Below, one piece after another: positions 11,873 to 25,596 of a DNA stretch of 64,000 nucleotides. A model generated the notes under the pieces. It saw only the letters and a list, made by a program, of their open reading frames with translations. It did no database searches and had not been told where the DNA came from. The position numbers and the translations under genes are program-made. The DNA comes from Penelope pileata (taxonomy: Eukaryota > Chordata > Aves > Galliformes > Cracidae). The first letter of the stretch is position 1; each line of letters opens with the position of its first letter. Where the stretch lies: assembly GCA_013396635.1 (NCBI GenBank), contig WBMW01003950.1, positions 1,961,308-2,025,307 of the forward strand, read 5' to 3'.

Positions 11873-14800
11873 ACATGAGTGCATGCACACGGGTATGGCT
11901 GTGGCTTAAAGTTACTGCAGCTTTCAATTTTGGTGGGGCCTAAATTACGTTGTGAAATGATCTAAAACCCAGATCAGTATTTTGAGTGATGTCTTTGAAC
12001 ACTTGTTAGTGGAAGTTTGGTTTGTACTGCTAGGAAGATGAATACTGTTTGTTTTCAGTCTGAGAAGGGTTATCATTATTTGCTTCATTTTCTTCATTTG
12101 TTGTGCACACTCAAATTTGATCAGATTTTTCATTGGCTATATAAAAGTTCCTTAAAACATCAAGCATTTCTAAAAAGGAAATGTTTTAGTCCAAAAGTAA
12201 TCACATGCTTACTTGAAATTTGCCAAAAAGGCAAAGAGATTTGATATTAATAGAACCTACAGTACCTCGATGGCTGAAATAGGGTCTTAATGGTTTTTAA
12301 GCTTCTATTTATCAACGCTTAAAGTGTTCAGAAATAAGCAATCGTGAGGGGAAAAAAAAAAAAAAAACCCTGTTTAAAAGTACCTGGCTTATTTGCTGTG
12401 GCATCCAGGCAGTAATGATGAAGAAAATGAAATGGTGATACAATTCCCACAGAAAACAATAATCTTCCAGCATGTTATGCTAATGCTTAGAAAAGCTAAA
12501 ATGTGTTTATTTTACTGCAACATTAATAATGTCTTTCAGAGTAATTTTTCAAAGCCAACTGTTAACTGATTATGTTTTGACTGAATTTTTGCATGCATTG
12601 TGTGTTCTTTAGTAACAGAAATATCTCTTGCAGAAATCTGTTTTGTCACAAGAATGCGTTTAACAGGATCTTACTGAAATAAGCTCTGCTTACGGTGTAC
12701 ATCAAGAGATGGGAATAGATCTAAAAATGATTCTGCTTTAATGAAATCTTTTCCTAGTCTAACACTGGGAACAACAGATTTCTTAAAATTTAATAGAGGA
12801 AGATTAGCCTTCAGTTGAGTTATTGGGAAAAAAAAAAAAAGTATAGTCTATAAATCCAGAAGAGATGTTGTTCTGTTTCTTTATGTTTGTAGAACCAAAC
12901 TGATTATCCCACTGGGATGGATAGCAGTTTTTATCTGCCAGGAGTTTTGACTCACTCATGCCACTATTTTGGGTAGTCTTAAATATTGTCCTATGTACAA
13001 AATTAAATTATATGTCTTTACCTGTATTTCCCTTTTCCTTTATATCCAAAATACTTGTTCTAATTAAAAACAGGTGTCTGTGTTGTTTTACATATATGTG
13101 ATTTTAAATAGCTATTCAAAGAAAACACAAAAAAATATTCAAGGAAAAAGTAAAGTAATCGATTTGCTCCTGCTTAACTGTTACTTGTTTTATTTCCAAA
13201 ATACATCTGAAACTATGAAAAAATTATTTTACACACATAATTTGGGTCAAGCACATCACAAAGTCTGTAGACCTTACTCATGAGGTTATGTAAATGTATA
13301 ATCTGATACTAGAACAAAGAACAGTTCTTTTCTCTAAACTGAGCAAACTGAGTAGTGCGTTCCCAAACATACTGACCAGCCATTGAAGAGCTGCCTTCTT
13401 TGTATCAGGCAGTGTCACCATTCTGACATTTGCTTCTTGCCTTTTCCAGATGGTATATTCTGGTATATTCTGTATGTTCCAAGCATATTTATTTTAATGT
13501 ATTTTTGTAGTTTGTGATTCTGTGACTGTCCAGTTGATTTAAGTCTGAAGGTATCTGTAAACACATAAAGGAAGTGGGTTATTGTGTGTGTGTGTGTTCA
13601 AACTCGTGCACATTTGCACACAACCTTTAAGAAAAATGCAGCTGCATAGCATCTTAGATATGCATCCTTTATTTTCATCTGACCCTAAGTAATCATACTT
13701 CAACTATGCAGTTATGCACATATGCTGTTTTTTTCCGTACCACACCTGCAGGTTTTTTTTTTTAAACATTATTTGCATGTCATAATTTCTATTGGGCATT
13801 TCTAGGAATAAAGTGATACTATGATAATTATTTTTCAGTATAACATATTGCAAGTTTCCATGCTTGCATATTTAGTAATTCTTTGTATTTAAGGCTATAG
13901 TATATATTATACCTTGGATGGATTTCTGCTGTTTAACATAGGAATTTATTATAATACAAGAGGAAAGCATGAAGACTGGTGTAGAATAGAACTCAGGATT
14001 TCCTGACATTTGAAAGGTTTAACAACATAACTTTTGGCTTTTTGCTTTATTGTCTTTTTAGTTTGGATTACTAGATCAATCTGTTATTTGTTCTCTACAT
14101 AAGCAATGAAAATACCCCCTCCAGTGCTTGTGATTCCTTAGTTTATAATTATAATAATCAGAGCAGACTGGAAGTATCTTAATGTAAGACTGGAGATGAT
14201 CTTGGACTTAATACACTGAATCCAGCTGGCTGTTGCTCTCATTCATGAAACTTTTGAAACTAAAAGGGATATCTAAAATAATTAAATTCTTTCAAGTTGA
14301 GGGGTGAGTAATCAATGTTGGATATGCAGTGCCAGTAAGTGCTAACTGCTAAGAAAGGCTTGAGCAAAGCTAAGGAAGCCTGCGTAGGTAAGCACCAGAT
14401 TACCAAAGGTCACTGGAAATGAGAAAGTACTTGGAAAAAGCTGAAGTTTTAGCTAAATGAAGAAAACTCTGGCAGATAGAAATAAGCCAGAAAGATGGTG
14501 GGGGATGGAAGAAGAGAGACTGATTTGTTGCTCAAAGCTCCCCAAATGCCACTAAAGCAAAATTCCACTTTTTGAATGCACCAGGACTGGGAAGTGCTCG
14601 GAGAGGCTGAGGGTTGGTGGGGGATAGACGAGGAGTACACAGCCATAAGAAGACTGTTTCGGGCTTTTGCAGCGGGGAGCTTGAATTATGCTGTGTTGTT
14701 CTTCCTTGCAAAGATAAGGGGAGGGAGTCACACTGTAAAACTGTTCCTAGCTGGGAACAGAAGAGTCTCTGAGAAGTTAAAGTGACTGTAGAAGATGTTG

Positions 14801-14956
14801 TGACAGAAGCATACAAAATGAGCAGTTGCCAATTGCTGACAGTGGATGATATGCACTGTAAAAAACTGAAAGATGGAATTAAAAAGAGCAACCGAACAGT
14901 GACCCAGGGAAGCCTTGAAGTACAGTTGGAAGCGAGACATCAGTGCCACTAGGACT

Positions 14957-15215
14957 GTTGTGGTTTAACCCTGGCAGGCAGCTCAGTACTATGGAGCTGC
15001 TTGCTCACCCCCTCACTGGAAGTGGGGAGAGAATAGGAAAGCTAAACGTGTGAGAATTTGTGGGTTGAGATAAAGTTTACTGGGTGAAGCAGAAGCTTCA
15101 TGCTCAAGCAAAGCAAAACAAGGAATCCATTTGGTACTTGCCATTGGCAGGCAGGTATATTCAGCTGCTTCCAGGAAAGCACAGGATGGTACAAAGCCAT
15201 CTGAGCTAGTAAGGA
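14957..15215 (+). mobile_element. Avian endogenous-retrovirus-type LTR fragment (5' part)
   Basis: It begins TGTTGTGGTTTAACCCTGGC, the start of an LTR family common in bird genomes. It continues through the GTGGGTTGAGATAAAGTTTA block and GCAAAACAAGGAATCCATTT to about 15215, where recognisable similarity fades. The second copy (46990-47532) shares the TGGGTTGAGATAAA block and the same general order. No internal retroviral genes (gag, pol, env) are adjacent, so this is a truncated or solo LTR. The family class (ERVL versus ERVK) was not decided, and the right boundary is approximate. Confidence 0.7.
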
Positions 15216-15499
15216 TGAATGCTGATGGTAGAACTGCAGCAGGATTGCAGATGACTCAGAAGGCAGCAATGTCAAGGGGATAAAAGGACTGATGAAATGC
15301 AGTGTATATGAGAGTGGTTACATGTGAGTGAAAACCTATCCTAACTTGACACACAAGCTGATGGCCTCTGTGCTGATTGTTACTGCTTGGGAAATGTATT
15401 TCCAGGTACGCATGCTGGCTCAGCGCATGATAATGCCTAAAGAAATCTGCCAGACGTCTCAAATGTTAAGATTTGTTACAAAAGACACAGAGAACACAA

Positions 15500-15785
15500 A
15501 AAGAGAATATTATTGCATTGTATGAATCCATGGTTTGCCTGTACCCTGAATTACTGTGTGCCATTCTGGTTACTACATTTCGGAAACGTAGAAGGGCAAC
15601 AAGGCAGATTAGAGGAATGAAGGTGTGCAATAGGTTCTGCATGAGTAGGTTAGGACTCTTTGGCCTGGAAAAAGGATGTTATACATTTGATGTCTGCTGA
15701 ATCAGTGCTGGCTTGTGAAGGGTGGCTGGGGTTGGACTGCTCGTGGTCTCTTCCAACATAAAATCTCAGGATCATGAAATAAGCA
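15500..15785 (+). mobile_element. Old, diverged CR1 fragment (sense)
   Basis: Degraded CR1 ORF2 end sequence is visible, for example ATTGCATTGTATGAATCCAT, then AGAAGGGCAACAAGGCAGAT and GACTCTTTGGCCTGGAAAA. A short CR1-like 3' tail follows (GGTTGGACTGCTCG, TCTTCCAACATAAAA, ending near CAGGATCATGA). The middle appears deleted. Divergence is much higher than in the CR1 pieces at 27-29 kb, indicating an older insertion. Boundaries are approximate. Confidence 0.65.
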
Positions 15786-16081
15786 AGCAGCAGACATTTT
15801 CAAAAAATAACAAAAAAAAAAAAAGTCACCCCAAAATAACAAAAGATGTGTTGGTTTTTGCAACAGACATGTGGACATCGGTAATGTCTTGCCAAAGAGT
15901 GTTGGAGTTGCAGCAACTTTACGTAGATTTTTCTGGGGACAGGACTGGGCAGAGCTCAGAATAAATACTAATTGAGGATTACTAGATAGATGGTACAGGG
16001 TTCATGATATCCCCTGAGGTAGAAATTGATGCTGGAGAAATCTTCAGTGGGACTGTTGAATGTGTTCTTCCTATTTCTGTT

Positions 16082-16323
16082 GTTCCCTTAGCTTCTGCTG
16101 GGGATGGGATACTGGCTGGACAGCCCATTGGTCTGAACTAGTGTAGGTTTTTATATGTGCCCTTCCAAGATGCATTTTAAGAGTAGTTAGGTCTTGCACT
16201 TAGTTCCCTTAGCTTCTGCTGGGGATGGGATACTGGCTGGACAGCCCATTGGTCTGAACTAGTGTAGGTTTTTATATGTGCCCTTCCAAGATGCATTTTA
16301 AGAGTAGTTAGGTCTTGCGCTTA
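16082..16323. repeat. 121-bp tandem duplication, two units
   Basis: Unit 1 is 16082-16202 and unit 2 is 16203-16323. Aligned at an offset of 121, they differ at one position (A at 16198, G at 16319). Both begin GTTCCCTTAGCTTCTGCTGG. The near identity implies a recent duplication, a length-variable locus, or an assembly artefact. It is intronic and shows no coding potential. Confidence 0.95.
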
Positions 16324-18691
16324 GTAAGTATCATGGTCTGCTTGCAGTAAAAATCCAGGAATGTTAGCAATAGTTCAGAAATAACTACTACTTTCAAATG
16401 TGCTGCTTGGAATAATAATTGTAAGTTTATTTGGCTCAAACAGGCCCAAATAGTCATTCATTCAAAAATATTCAGAAAGTTTTTTGAATTTTGAAAGAAG
16501 AAATAATCGGATGTAGAATGTCTTACAAGTTGGACTACGTGTTAACTGTGCTTCAGAGAACGTAGCTGTGTCTCCGTTAGAGTGGAGAGCCTGTTTGCAG
16601 TATGGTCACTGCAGCCCTGCCCTGCCTGGAGAGGTGTCAGATTCGCCCCAGTTATACCATCTGAAGGGCCTCTGCTTCGTTCAGGACTGTATCTGATAGC
16701 GGGATTGCTAGCCCTCATATGTTAGTGATTCCATTTCTTTTCTGTCTTGCATCCTTCCTACAGAGAAATTTATTTCAACAGCAGAATTGTTGAAATAATT
16801 TCATGGAGTCATCTCTGAAAATCATTCGCACATTTACATTGCTCCAGAGATGAAGCTCTGTCAAAAAACACTTAATGCCTCTTATGCTTTATTCACAGCT
16901 GGAGTATGTCTTGCCACTCTACACTTGTTTTCATGTGTAATTTGAAACTGAAAGATAATGAGAGTCTTTTTTTTTTTTTTTTTTCCCTAAGAGAACAGAA
17001 CCCTTAAAGAGAGATCCAAGGATGGGCTTAAGAGTTTTTTTGGGAAAGGACTTTTTTCAATCCTGGAACTTGGAATTAATTCCTCAGTGTACAGGATCTT
17101 GTTTTCCCACTGATCTCCTGAAATTTTGGAGATCACTGTGAAAGAAAAATACTGAAGTCCTTTTGAAGATAATAGCTGTCCTTTGATTGTCACTGGTAGC
17201 TTGTTTTTTGAAATGGATCTTGGTGGTATCTGAGGAAAGGCAACTAGTTATTTGGTTTTGAAACTCTGGTGGCAGCTGCTGTATATTTCAGTTGGGGTAA
17301 GCCAGTTCTGTTGTGCAAAGAGCTCCTGCCTTCCAGCCACGAGCTTGCTGGAGGGGGAGCTGAGAGCTGAGCAAAAAATGGTTACTAGCTGAATTCATTG
17401 GAAAACAGATCTGTTTCCCTGATCTTGTTCACACCATCATGGCACTTAAAGGCTGTGCTGACACATACGCAGAGGAAGGATGGTCTGAGGTAAAAAGGGA
17501 TGATGGGGAATGAGGAAGTAGGAGGGATTTCTTATGGCAGTGCTGAGCTACCCTGCTTTGAAATTAATTGTGAAACTGCTGTGAAGTTTGGAATGCTTGC
17601 ATTTATTTGTATTTCTACCTTGAACCCTCTACTTAGAAGTTGTAAAAGATATATTTTAAACAGAAACTGAGTACCTGGAGTTTCTTAAAGAATCATGTTG
17701 AATTAGTTAGGTCTGTATACAGGAAGATGTTGCAACAAAGACATAGTACATCCCTTGTAATGTCTGCTTAGAGTAAATTGGAACATTCCAAAAGTGAATG
17801 GTGATGATGGAGTGAAATGATCTTTTTCTAATAATTCTCTCGACTTGGGATATTCTTGTTACAAAATTTGCATCGTAATTGCACTGTAAACCACTTTATG
17901 TCTTGCAAGGTGTTTTGTAAGGTATTTAGAGAAACTCTAATTCTTGCAAACTGTTTCCAAGACACGTCACTTTTGTTCAATTTTTAGCCCCTCAGAATAG
18001 TAACCAGTATAGCTTACCAAATTCATTCTCTTATCTTTCTGAAAACTGATTCTCATCATTCCAGCCCACACGTTCTTTCCCCCAGTGCTCTGGGAAGACT
18101 GGGAAAATTAAAGGAACTCTGAGGTCAAAAAATGAATGCTCTGAGTTGAAGCTTGAGGTATGCTCTGCATCCCAGGAGTCTTCTTTCTTCTGCCTCTTTC
18201 CTTTAAGCTGGGATTGCTGCAGCAGAAGGTTGAAATGTTTGGAGGTCTTCATATGGGAGGCAGTTAACATGTAACTAATGATGAACAGACCTTACCTATA
18301 GGCTCTGTGAAATGCGCCTGAATTCACCTGTTTATTTTAGGAGGCCAACATACATTTAATGCCAACTCCAGTAGAAGCAAAGGGGAAGCTGTAGACTTCT
18401 TACAGTAAATCAGTAAAAATGAACAAATGACATTCTCTAACAATTTCAATGCCTACTCCCTTAAACCCATAAAATGAAAAAGTCTCACTTTTCCATGTGA
18501 AATTTAAAAGCAATTACTTAGTTTTTCAATAAAGTAGAAATAATAACTGGAAAACAAATTCAGGCCAGGTATGCAAACATGAGAGTTTGGCAGAAGTTAT
18601 TTCATTTATAATCTCAGTAATGTGAATTGTGACTCACGTTCCTCTGATTTCTTTTTTTCCAATTTTACATACTTTTCAAAACTCAGTTAAA

Positions 18692-18707
18692 ATATATATA
18701 TATATAT
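18692..18707. repeat. (TA)n microsatellite
   Basis: Eight AT units sit in the large TMEM245 intron. It is short and unremarkable. Confidence 0.9.
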
Positions 18708-21700
18708 GTCTAAGTGTGTCTTACACCAAATTGCCTGAAAGTGCTTATAAATATTTACAGATGACAGCCCTTGCAGGTAAAGTAGCTCATCCGGATACAG
18801 TACCAAAGTGGGATGTGAACAGCAATTGGATTTTCTGATTTCTGAAACACAGAATTGCTCTTATATATGAAGGGAAGCTGCGTGCGTGCCAAGAAGGTAT
18901 TAAGAGATGAAATCTATTTACTGTCATAGCTTCATCAGAAAGGTATGCTTTGTGCAGATGGTAACAAATTCATTCAGCATTTGCTCTCGCACACCAGATG
19001 ACCTTTAAGATCAGGTATCACTAATGCAGTATAGCTGAGGTAGGCTGTTTGTGAACGTTCTGGTTGGTGTTTTAAGCCACCATAATGATGAGGTCAAATG
19101 AATATGAATTTCTGGAGTCTTTGGAAGTTCTTGGTGTTTCTGAAAGAGGTAAAAAACATGAGTCTTCAAGAGACTTTACCTGAGCCCAAAGTAGGATCCA
19201 CTGTGCTTTCCTGTAAGTGAGAGAAGACATAAGCGTAAGGAAAGAAAGTAGAACAGAGGAGAATGAAGTCAAGTGCAATCACCTCTCACTTCCTACTTCA
19301 CTACTGGCATCTCACAGGTCCTCTGCAACACATGATGCCTTCTCCTTTCAGCTTATTGATTCTGCATGCTAGATGCAAGGAGAGATAGAAAGATGCCGTT
19401 CTATTGTACAGCCATTTAGAGGTATATGCTTCTTGCCAGCCGTAGCACTGCATTGCAGACCTGCTGTGACACGTTACATGGGACACGTGGTTTTGTGCCT
19501 CAGCCAAAGCAGCTTGCACCCCACGTCTGTGACCTCATGCTAAAAACTTAGTGGTGGACTGCCCTGACCTACGTAGGAAGAACTTCTAAACTAACATCTA
19601 ACCTAAACTTTTCTTTTTCTGTTCAGGTATGTTCCTCCTCTCCAGCCCATAGTAGGGAAGAAGAAGTATTTGCTTCATCTTTGCAGCTCTCTTTTGTGTC
19701 TTCTGTCTTTTCCTCAAATTTTCTTCTCTGGCGGTATCTTTGATCAGAGATCACCTCTTCTGGACTGCTTATCATTCTTAATGCTTTCCACTGTGGATTG
19801 CATCCATACATTTTTCTCAAAGCATTAGTAATCAGTCTGGACAGCAGTCTTGCAGCTGATGCCTAGGCATTGCTAAGTGAAGTTGATATTGGAGATGTAT
19901 CTCGTAGACAGTATTGGTATATGTGCAGGTCATATCACATTCCCTTCTTGTGCAGTAACACAATATTGACTTGCTCATGATCTATGGTAACCACTAGCTA
20001 TTTATACTGAGCTACTGGTGATTCCATTTAGTCTAGTTGCACACTTAATTATTTTTTTCAGTGTTGAAATACACTATTTTTTTCCTCTGTTGAACTGTAT
20101 TTTTTTTTTTTTTAAGGTGACTTTATCAGGTCTGCTTTGATTTGTGATCTGTACTGGTAAATTACCACAGCTCTTCCCAAGTTTGTGACATTGTCTACAA
20201 ATTTCAGTGACTAATACATTTCATCAGGTTGCAGAATGACATCAGATTTGGACATACCTGGTGATCCACAATTAACTTTTCAGTTATTCTGCTAGTGCAT
20301 CTATAACGAATTGTGGGTTTACAGTATAAAATTTTCCTATGGGCTGCATGATTACATCAGCAAAAACCATGTCTGAACTTGAATTTAGACTTGAATAAAA
20401 TTTATCTGAAGATAAAAATGAAGTTTGCCTGAAGTGAAAAGTTCAGAAAACCACCCAAATAGAATGGCAGAATAAGTGTTAGTTTTGGATTAGTTTTGAA
20501 TAGATTTGCAGCCATTCCCTGTTGTGGCTAAATTCACAGCAGTTGTTTTTGGCCATTTGAATCATTTTCCTCTTTTGTTTATTTATTTATTTGTAGTTAC
20601 GATAATAAGACTGCCCACCCTTCTTCTGTCATCTCTGGGGGGCAATCTAAAATGACTGCTTGCTTCAAGAGTAAGTCTGTCCTGTAGATAGATACTTCAA
20701 TTCCAAGTGAAGCTGATACTTCAGATACCTGCCTCAAACTAGGCTTTTGCGTTGCCTCTTCTGTATACAGAAATATATTTTAGAGGCATGCTTATAGAAA
20801 TTAAGACCTTATTTCTTCTACCACTGTACAGGAAACATTTTTACAGACAAAATAAGGAGATACTTCAAGGGTGTTCTTAAAATATTTTTGACAGCTGAAA
20901 TATATTTGTGCCACAGCTCCTGTTTGATAGGAAAAGGATTTACTTAAAGGATTTAATTACAGCATGCTGAAACCTGGGCTCTCATACCTGCTATTGAAAT
21001 TTGGATTTAATACTTTCTCCTAACAATCCAAATTGTTCTGGATTGTTGGTTGGTTGGTTTGGTTTTGGAAGGATGTGACAAAATGCATTACAAAAAGACT
21101 TTTGTGTCATCAGTGAGGGATTTCTGTTATTGTGAGATAGCCTTTTTAGTACAGGGAGATTTCTCTGGGACAGGCCTAAGATGTAAGAGACCAACAAGGC
21201 CAAGGAGGTTGACTTGACAAAAACATTACTTACTTACTGCACCTAGGAGAAGTGTTTTTGCTGCAGCCTCATGATCCGTGCAGCGCAGCTAGCACTTCAT
21301 CCCACCAGCTGCCTCGAGGCTTCCATTGCCAAAAACTCTGTTGTGGTTGTTTATGTTCTAAGTTCTTAAAATCCAACCACAGATAATTGCAGGTATGGAT
21401 TAAACTAGTATTTGGCCATCTTTTTTTATACAGTATCCTTAAATAAAATGTTGATAGGTTATTTTTTCTACTTCTGTATGTTAGCTGACAATCTGTTTCA
21501 ATAAACAGGTTCCTGTTACAGTAACATGACACTGCTTTGATATCCTCTGAAGGAGCTGACACAAATTAAATGTCACAGAAAATAAACAAAAATCAAACTT
21601 TTGAGCAGCTGAAATGTCAACACATCTTGTGTTTTTAGTGCAAACTCACATTTAGCATTCTCGCTGTAGCTTTGGAGAACTTCTCTCCTCCTTGGCAATT

Positions 21701-23508
21701 CTTGTTACACCAGAAGCTTACTTCCTATATAACTAAAATACTAAGAAGTATTTCACTTGTCAAACTAAGCAGATTGTATACATATTTGTCTGTAACTTCC
21801 CATTTTAATATTATAGAAGCTTTTTGAAACTGTGAGGTATTCTGACTGTCTTTGCTGAGGCCCCACATACACATAAACACTCTTTCCCCTTCTTCAAGTA
21901 CCTCATAATACTTGCTTGTCAGAGGCTGGATTTGTTATTTCAAGTCATTCTTTAAGGCTTTCTCTTTTTATACTTTTCCCTCCTTTTTTTCTGGGAGAAT
22001 GTCTGACAACAGCTGTTTCTAGTTAGTCTGTTAAGAGAATCTCACATTTTAACAGCGGTGTGGATTTGTGAGGCTCATGATGCACTCCTAAATTCCAGTG
22101 GATGAATATGAAATAAGGTAATTTGGTTCAGCAGTCATTTAGGAATCCTTGCATGCCTTTAGGTGGGAAAGGAGGGCAAAAATATGCAAACTGTTACAGG
22201 GACTAATGATGAGAATAGTGCCCAAAGAAGCCAAAGCTGGGAGTCCTGGAATTCTTCCTGGTAGCTAGAAGAGAAGATTCTAGTTGGTAGTTGGATCACA
22301 GAGGAAGTTCCTCTTCTAGGTTTTATCAACTTAACAGAAGAAAGAAATTATGTCCTTAGAGGGCTTAGTACCTGAAAGGGCTGCTTTCTAAGCAAACCCT
22401 GTTCCTCCTTGAGGTGCAACGGCAGTCTTCCAGCTAATTGTCTGGCTCCATCACCTCTGTTGCATAAAATATAAAATGGGAAGTTAACATCGGAAAACTG
22501 CATTTATCTCTGCTAAGAAGGGTATGTGTGACATCACATTTGCAATGATGTAAGTGTTAGGACTTCTTTGAGGAGAGGATTTTAGAAATGATAGAGGCAC
22601 TTGGTTACTTAGATCCATGCTGAAATAATGGTTTCAGGGAAGTCAGTGTCCTTCTCAATAGGAGTGCAAAACTGGCATAATGCAAGGTAGATGAGTTTTC
22701 ATTTCAGGTCTAGGATGTTTCACTTGCGTGAGTGTGCTAGTGCTGTAAAAATGATACAGCACTTAGCTGCCTGTGTGCTGTCTCACAAAGCCGTGGTGAC
22801 GCCAGAGGAGTACCTTGTTTTGGGCCCAGGAAACCGGATATAAATTCACCAAGATTTAATTACATTATAAAACATACTTGCTTTTTGGTAATGTAGCCTA
22901 GTAAGTGACTTTAATGCTAGAAATAAAGATACTGAGGCTAAAGTCTAGTAATAAATATGAGGTGCTCAGTTATTTTCATCTAGATAGCTATATAAGTAGG
23001 TAGGAAAGTAAGAGCTTAGGCAGCCTATTTTGCTTCTTGGGCCAGTGGTTTTAATCCAACAAGAATGAGCAGTTATAGAAATATAAGAAGATAAAGAAAA
23101 TGAATGGAGAGGTAGAAATGGAAAAGGACAAAGAAAAAGTAGCTCATACATAGAACTGTACTGCTTCTGACAGATAAAAGGTTACTTTTTTTAGAGAATG
23201 TACTCTGATTCCTAAGCAGTTCCTTTCACAAAATTTATCACAGGAACCCACTGTATAGTGAAAAACTGTCTGTCTGTTTTGTTTGTTTGTTTTCTCCTAT
23301 AGATGCCTTAAATGATAAATATGATGGATGTTTGTCCTTTTCATAGGGTAAACCTCAGGTATACATTTTGAGCTGTGTGATTTATGGCACAAATGGCTTT
23401 TCAGTTTATCAAAGCACCTTGTGGTTAAAGATACACGTAAAGATATCTTTATCGTTCCCAGAATCCTATTGCCAGTAAAATTTAACAAAGTTTCTTTGAT
23501 TATTTTAG

Positions 23509-23609
23509 AGGTGTATTTGATGCTTCCCTCAAAATGGCCGGGTTCTATGGACTCTACACTTGGCTGACTCACACTATATTTGGGATTAACATAGTCTTCA
23601 TACCATCTG
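23509..23609 (+). CDS. TMEM245: TMEM245 internal exon (third of six)
   Basis: This exon is 101 nt. It supplies the last base of a split arginine codon, 33 full codons (residues 91-123: GVFDASLKMAGFYGLYTWLT, then HTIFGINIVFIPS) and the first base of a split alanine. The acceptor is GATTATTTTAG and the donor is G|GTAAGA. The segment forms a membrane span around GFYGLYTWLTHTIFGINIVF, part of the AI-2E-like core. I chose the start base because it is the only one that keeps the frame open and rejoins the preceding AG to give Arg. Confidence 0.95.
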
Positions 23610-25421
23610 GTAAGAACTTGAACAATTATAATCTATTTATGTATAATATTTATAATATATTTGTATATAATATCATATAATTTTATTGTACAAGGGCAGT
23701 AGGATTAAGTGCTGATGAGTCCACAAATCATTTTTAGAGAACATTGTATCAGATGCTGGCAACTATCAGAATTGGAGTTGTATATGTAACCTTAATGTTA
23801 TTGATTTGTGCAAATGTCTTAATACAGTTTCTAATTACAGGATTGATTTGGTTTTTGGTTTTCTCAGTCATGACACCTGAGTCTGCTGATTGTCTCAGTA
23901 TATGATATGAATTTAGTGAGTAGCTAGTCAGATTTTTTTCTTCTTTTTATTCCCCATTCAATATATACCTTCATTTTTATTTCCCGTTTATTGTTCAAAC
24001 CAGACTTGGAAAATACTCTGACAAGTTTAATACTTCTGTGTGATGCGTAGGGATTCTGTAGAGCTTCTTCCCGTTAGTTGATTCCTCCAAGTTCGATTTT
24101 GACTACCATAGCTCTAATTAACCATTGGAAACTGTACAGCTTTTCATAGCTCTTCATTTCAAAATCTTTAATGCCAGCTGTGAATTTATGTAGTGCTGCT
24201 GGAAACGTAGGCGTGTTTCAGGCTGACCACAGGTAAGGTGGAGAGAAGTCACTGATTGCTGTCTTACCTCTTAGCCTTACTTTTTTCTGTCTTCACAACA
24301 CATGTCCAGCTAGATACTTGACTTCTGTTTCTTTTCCTGGTTGTATTTTTTTCCTTTCTGCTTAGTCCAAATCTTTCCTGGTTTTAACTTCATTATACCT
24401 GCCTTGGCTTTTGTTTCCTCCATAATTTACAGCTGCTGTTTTTTCAGGATGCCTAAGTGCAGGTAGAAATGAAAAATGTGCAGTGAAAATGCTCAATAGA
24501 GTCATGCTTTCTATTCTCAGTGCTGTTGCCTGACTGCATTACCAGCCTCTGGTTTTCTGTTACTCTTCAAATTTTAGCTTTGGAAAGGGCTGAACAGAAA
24601 AGCACATGCACCGTTATATACTAGGCAACAAAAAGGGGACTTACAAAGCAGTAGAAAACAAAACAGCAAGTAGCTGTATCACAAATTACAGTTGCCTTAA
24701 AGGTATTAGTTGTCATTAGACCTACTTAGCCAAAACACAAGGAACGATGATCTACCTGCAAAATCTTAAGTTTCACCTTCTGGCTAATGAGATGAAAAAG
24801 GAGGAAAAATACTTAACTTTTTTTTTTCTTCCATATTCATTCATATTGGATTAAATGAGAATGACAACAATACTACATTATTTGAGATTACAAAGAGTAT
24901 TTGTATAAGCAGAAGGCTGTATTCCAGTGTAGACACATGTATTTATGTCTGCACATATTTGTACATCCATACATGAAGTCAGGGATTTTACATTTGCTTG
25001 GCTTCTCCCAGTACTACCTACATTATAGTGATTGCCTGCATGAGGTCTGGTGAGTTACAGTGCTCCACTGAGACGTCTGTTTGTGTACTTTCTTGTATAC
25101 ATTAGCTAATTTTGTGGTTACATAAAAGCTTGAAATGTGAATGATTGGTGTAACTTCACATTTTTCTTAATTGGAAGTAACTCTTTGTGACTGACAGCTG
25201 GTGAAGCTTTTCTGTATGGGGAATAGTTCCATTTTCTTGAATATAGTTCTTTTTTTCCTCATTCACAGTTATAAAACAGCAAGAGTCTTATGTGCCATCT
25301 TTTCAGTGTCTTATTTACAACAGTTGTTAGAAGTGAGATTGCTGGTGTGGCAAAAGTGTCAGAGTTTTTAGGAAGCATGTTTCTCTGGTCTTTTTCTCAC
25401 CCCTGCTTCTGTGTGCTCTAG
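23610..25421 (+). other. TMEM245: TMEM245 intron, 1.8 kb
   Basis: This is a GT-AG intron with a CTGTGTGCTCTAG acceptor and a split alanine codon (G|CA). It is AT-rich, especially 23630-23690, which is almost pure A/T. No repeat or RNA was recognised. Confidence 0.88.
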
Positions 25422-25596
25422 CATTAGCAGCAATCCTTGGAGCAGTTCCATTTCTGGGGACATACTGGGCAGCCATCCCTGCAGTCTTAGACTTGTGGCT
25501 TGTGCAAGGACAAGGATGCAAAGCCATTCTGCTCTTGGTTTTTCACCTGTTGCCAACCTACTTTGTAGATACAGCAATTTATTCAGATATATCGGG
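25422..25596 (+). CDS. TMEM245: TMEM245 internal exon (fourth of six)
   Basis: This exon is 175 nt and encodes residues 125-181, with split codons for Ala124 and Gly182. The protein reads LAAILGAVPFLGTYWAAIPA at its start and later AILLLVFHLLPTYFVDTAIY. It carries two or three hydrophobic spans and a Pro/Gly-rich GAVPFLGTYWAAIP element typical of the conserved core of AI-2E/PerM-like proteins (family knowledge). The donor is GG|GTAAGTAT. It is the most strongly recognisable TMEM245 exon in the window. Confidence 0.96.

Larger units (their letters stand above)
7635..23508 (+). other. TMEM245: TMEM245 large intron hosting mir-32
   Basis: This 15.9-kb GT-AG intron (GTATGT donor, GATTATTTTAG acceptor) contains the mir-32 hairpin at 11803-11872, a mariner-like element (8849-9396), CR1 fragments (10152-10515 and 15500-15785), an LTR fragment (14957-15215) and a 121-bp tandem duplication (16082-16323). 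It also has several A/T runs, for example T16 near 16969-16984, and a (TA)n tract at 18692-18707. Between these it is AT-rich unique sequence in which I recognised no exon on either strand. The exons on each side share a split arginine codon (AG|A). Confidence 0.9.
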
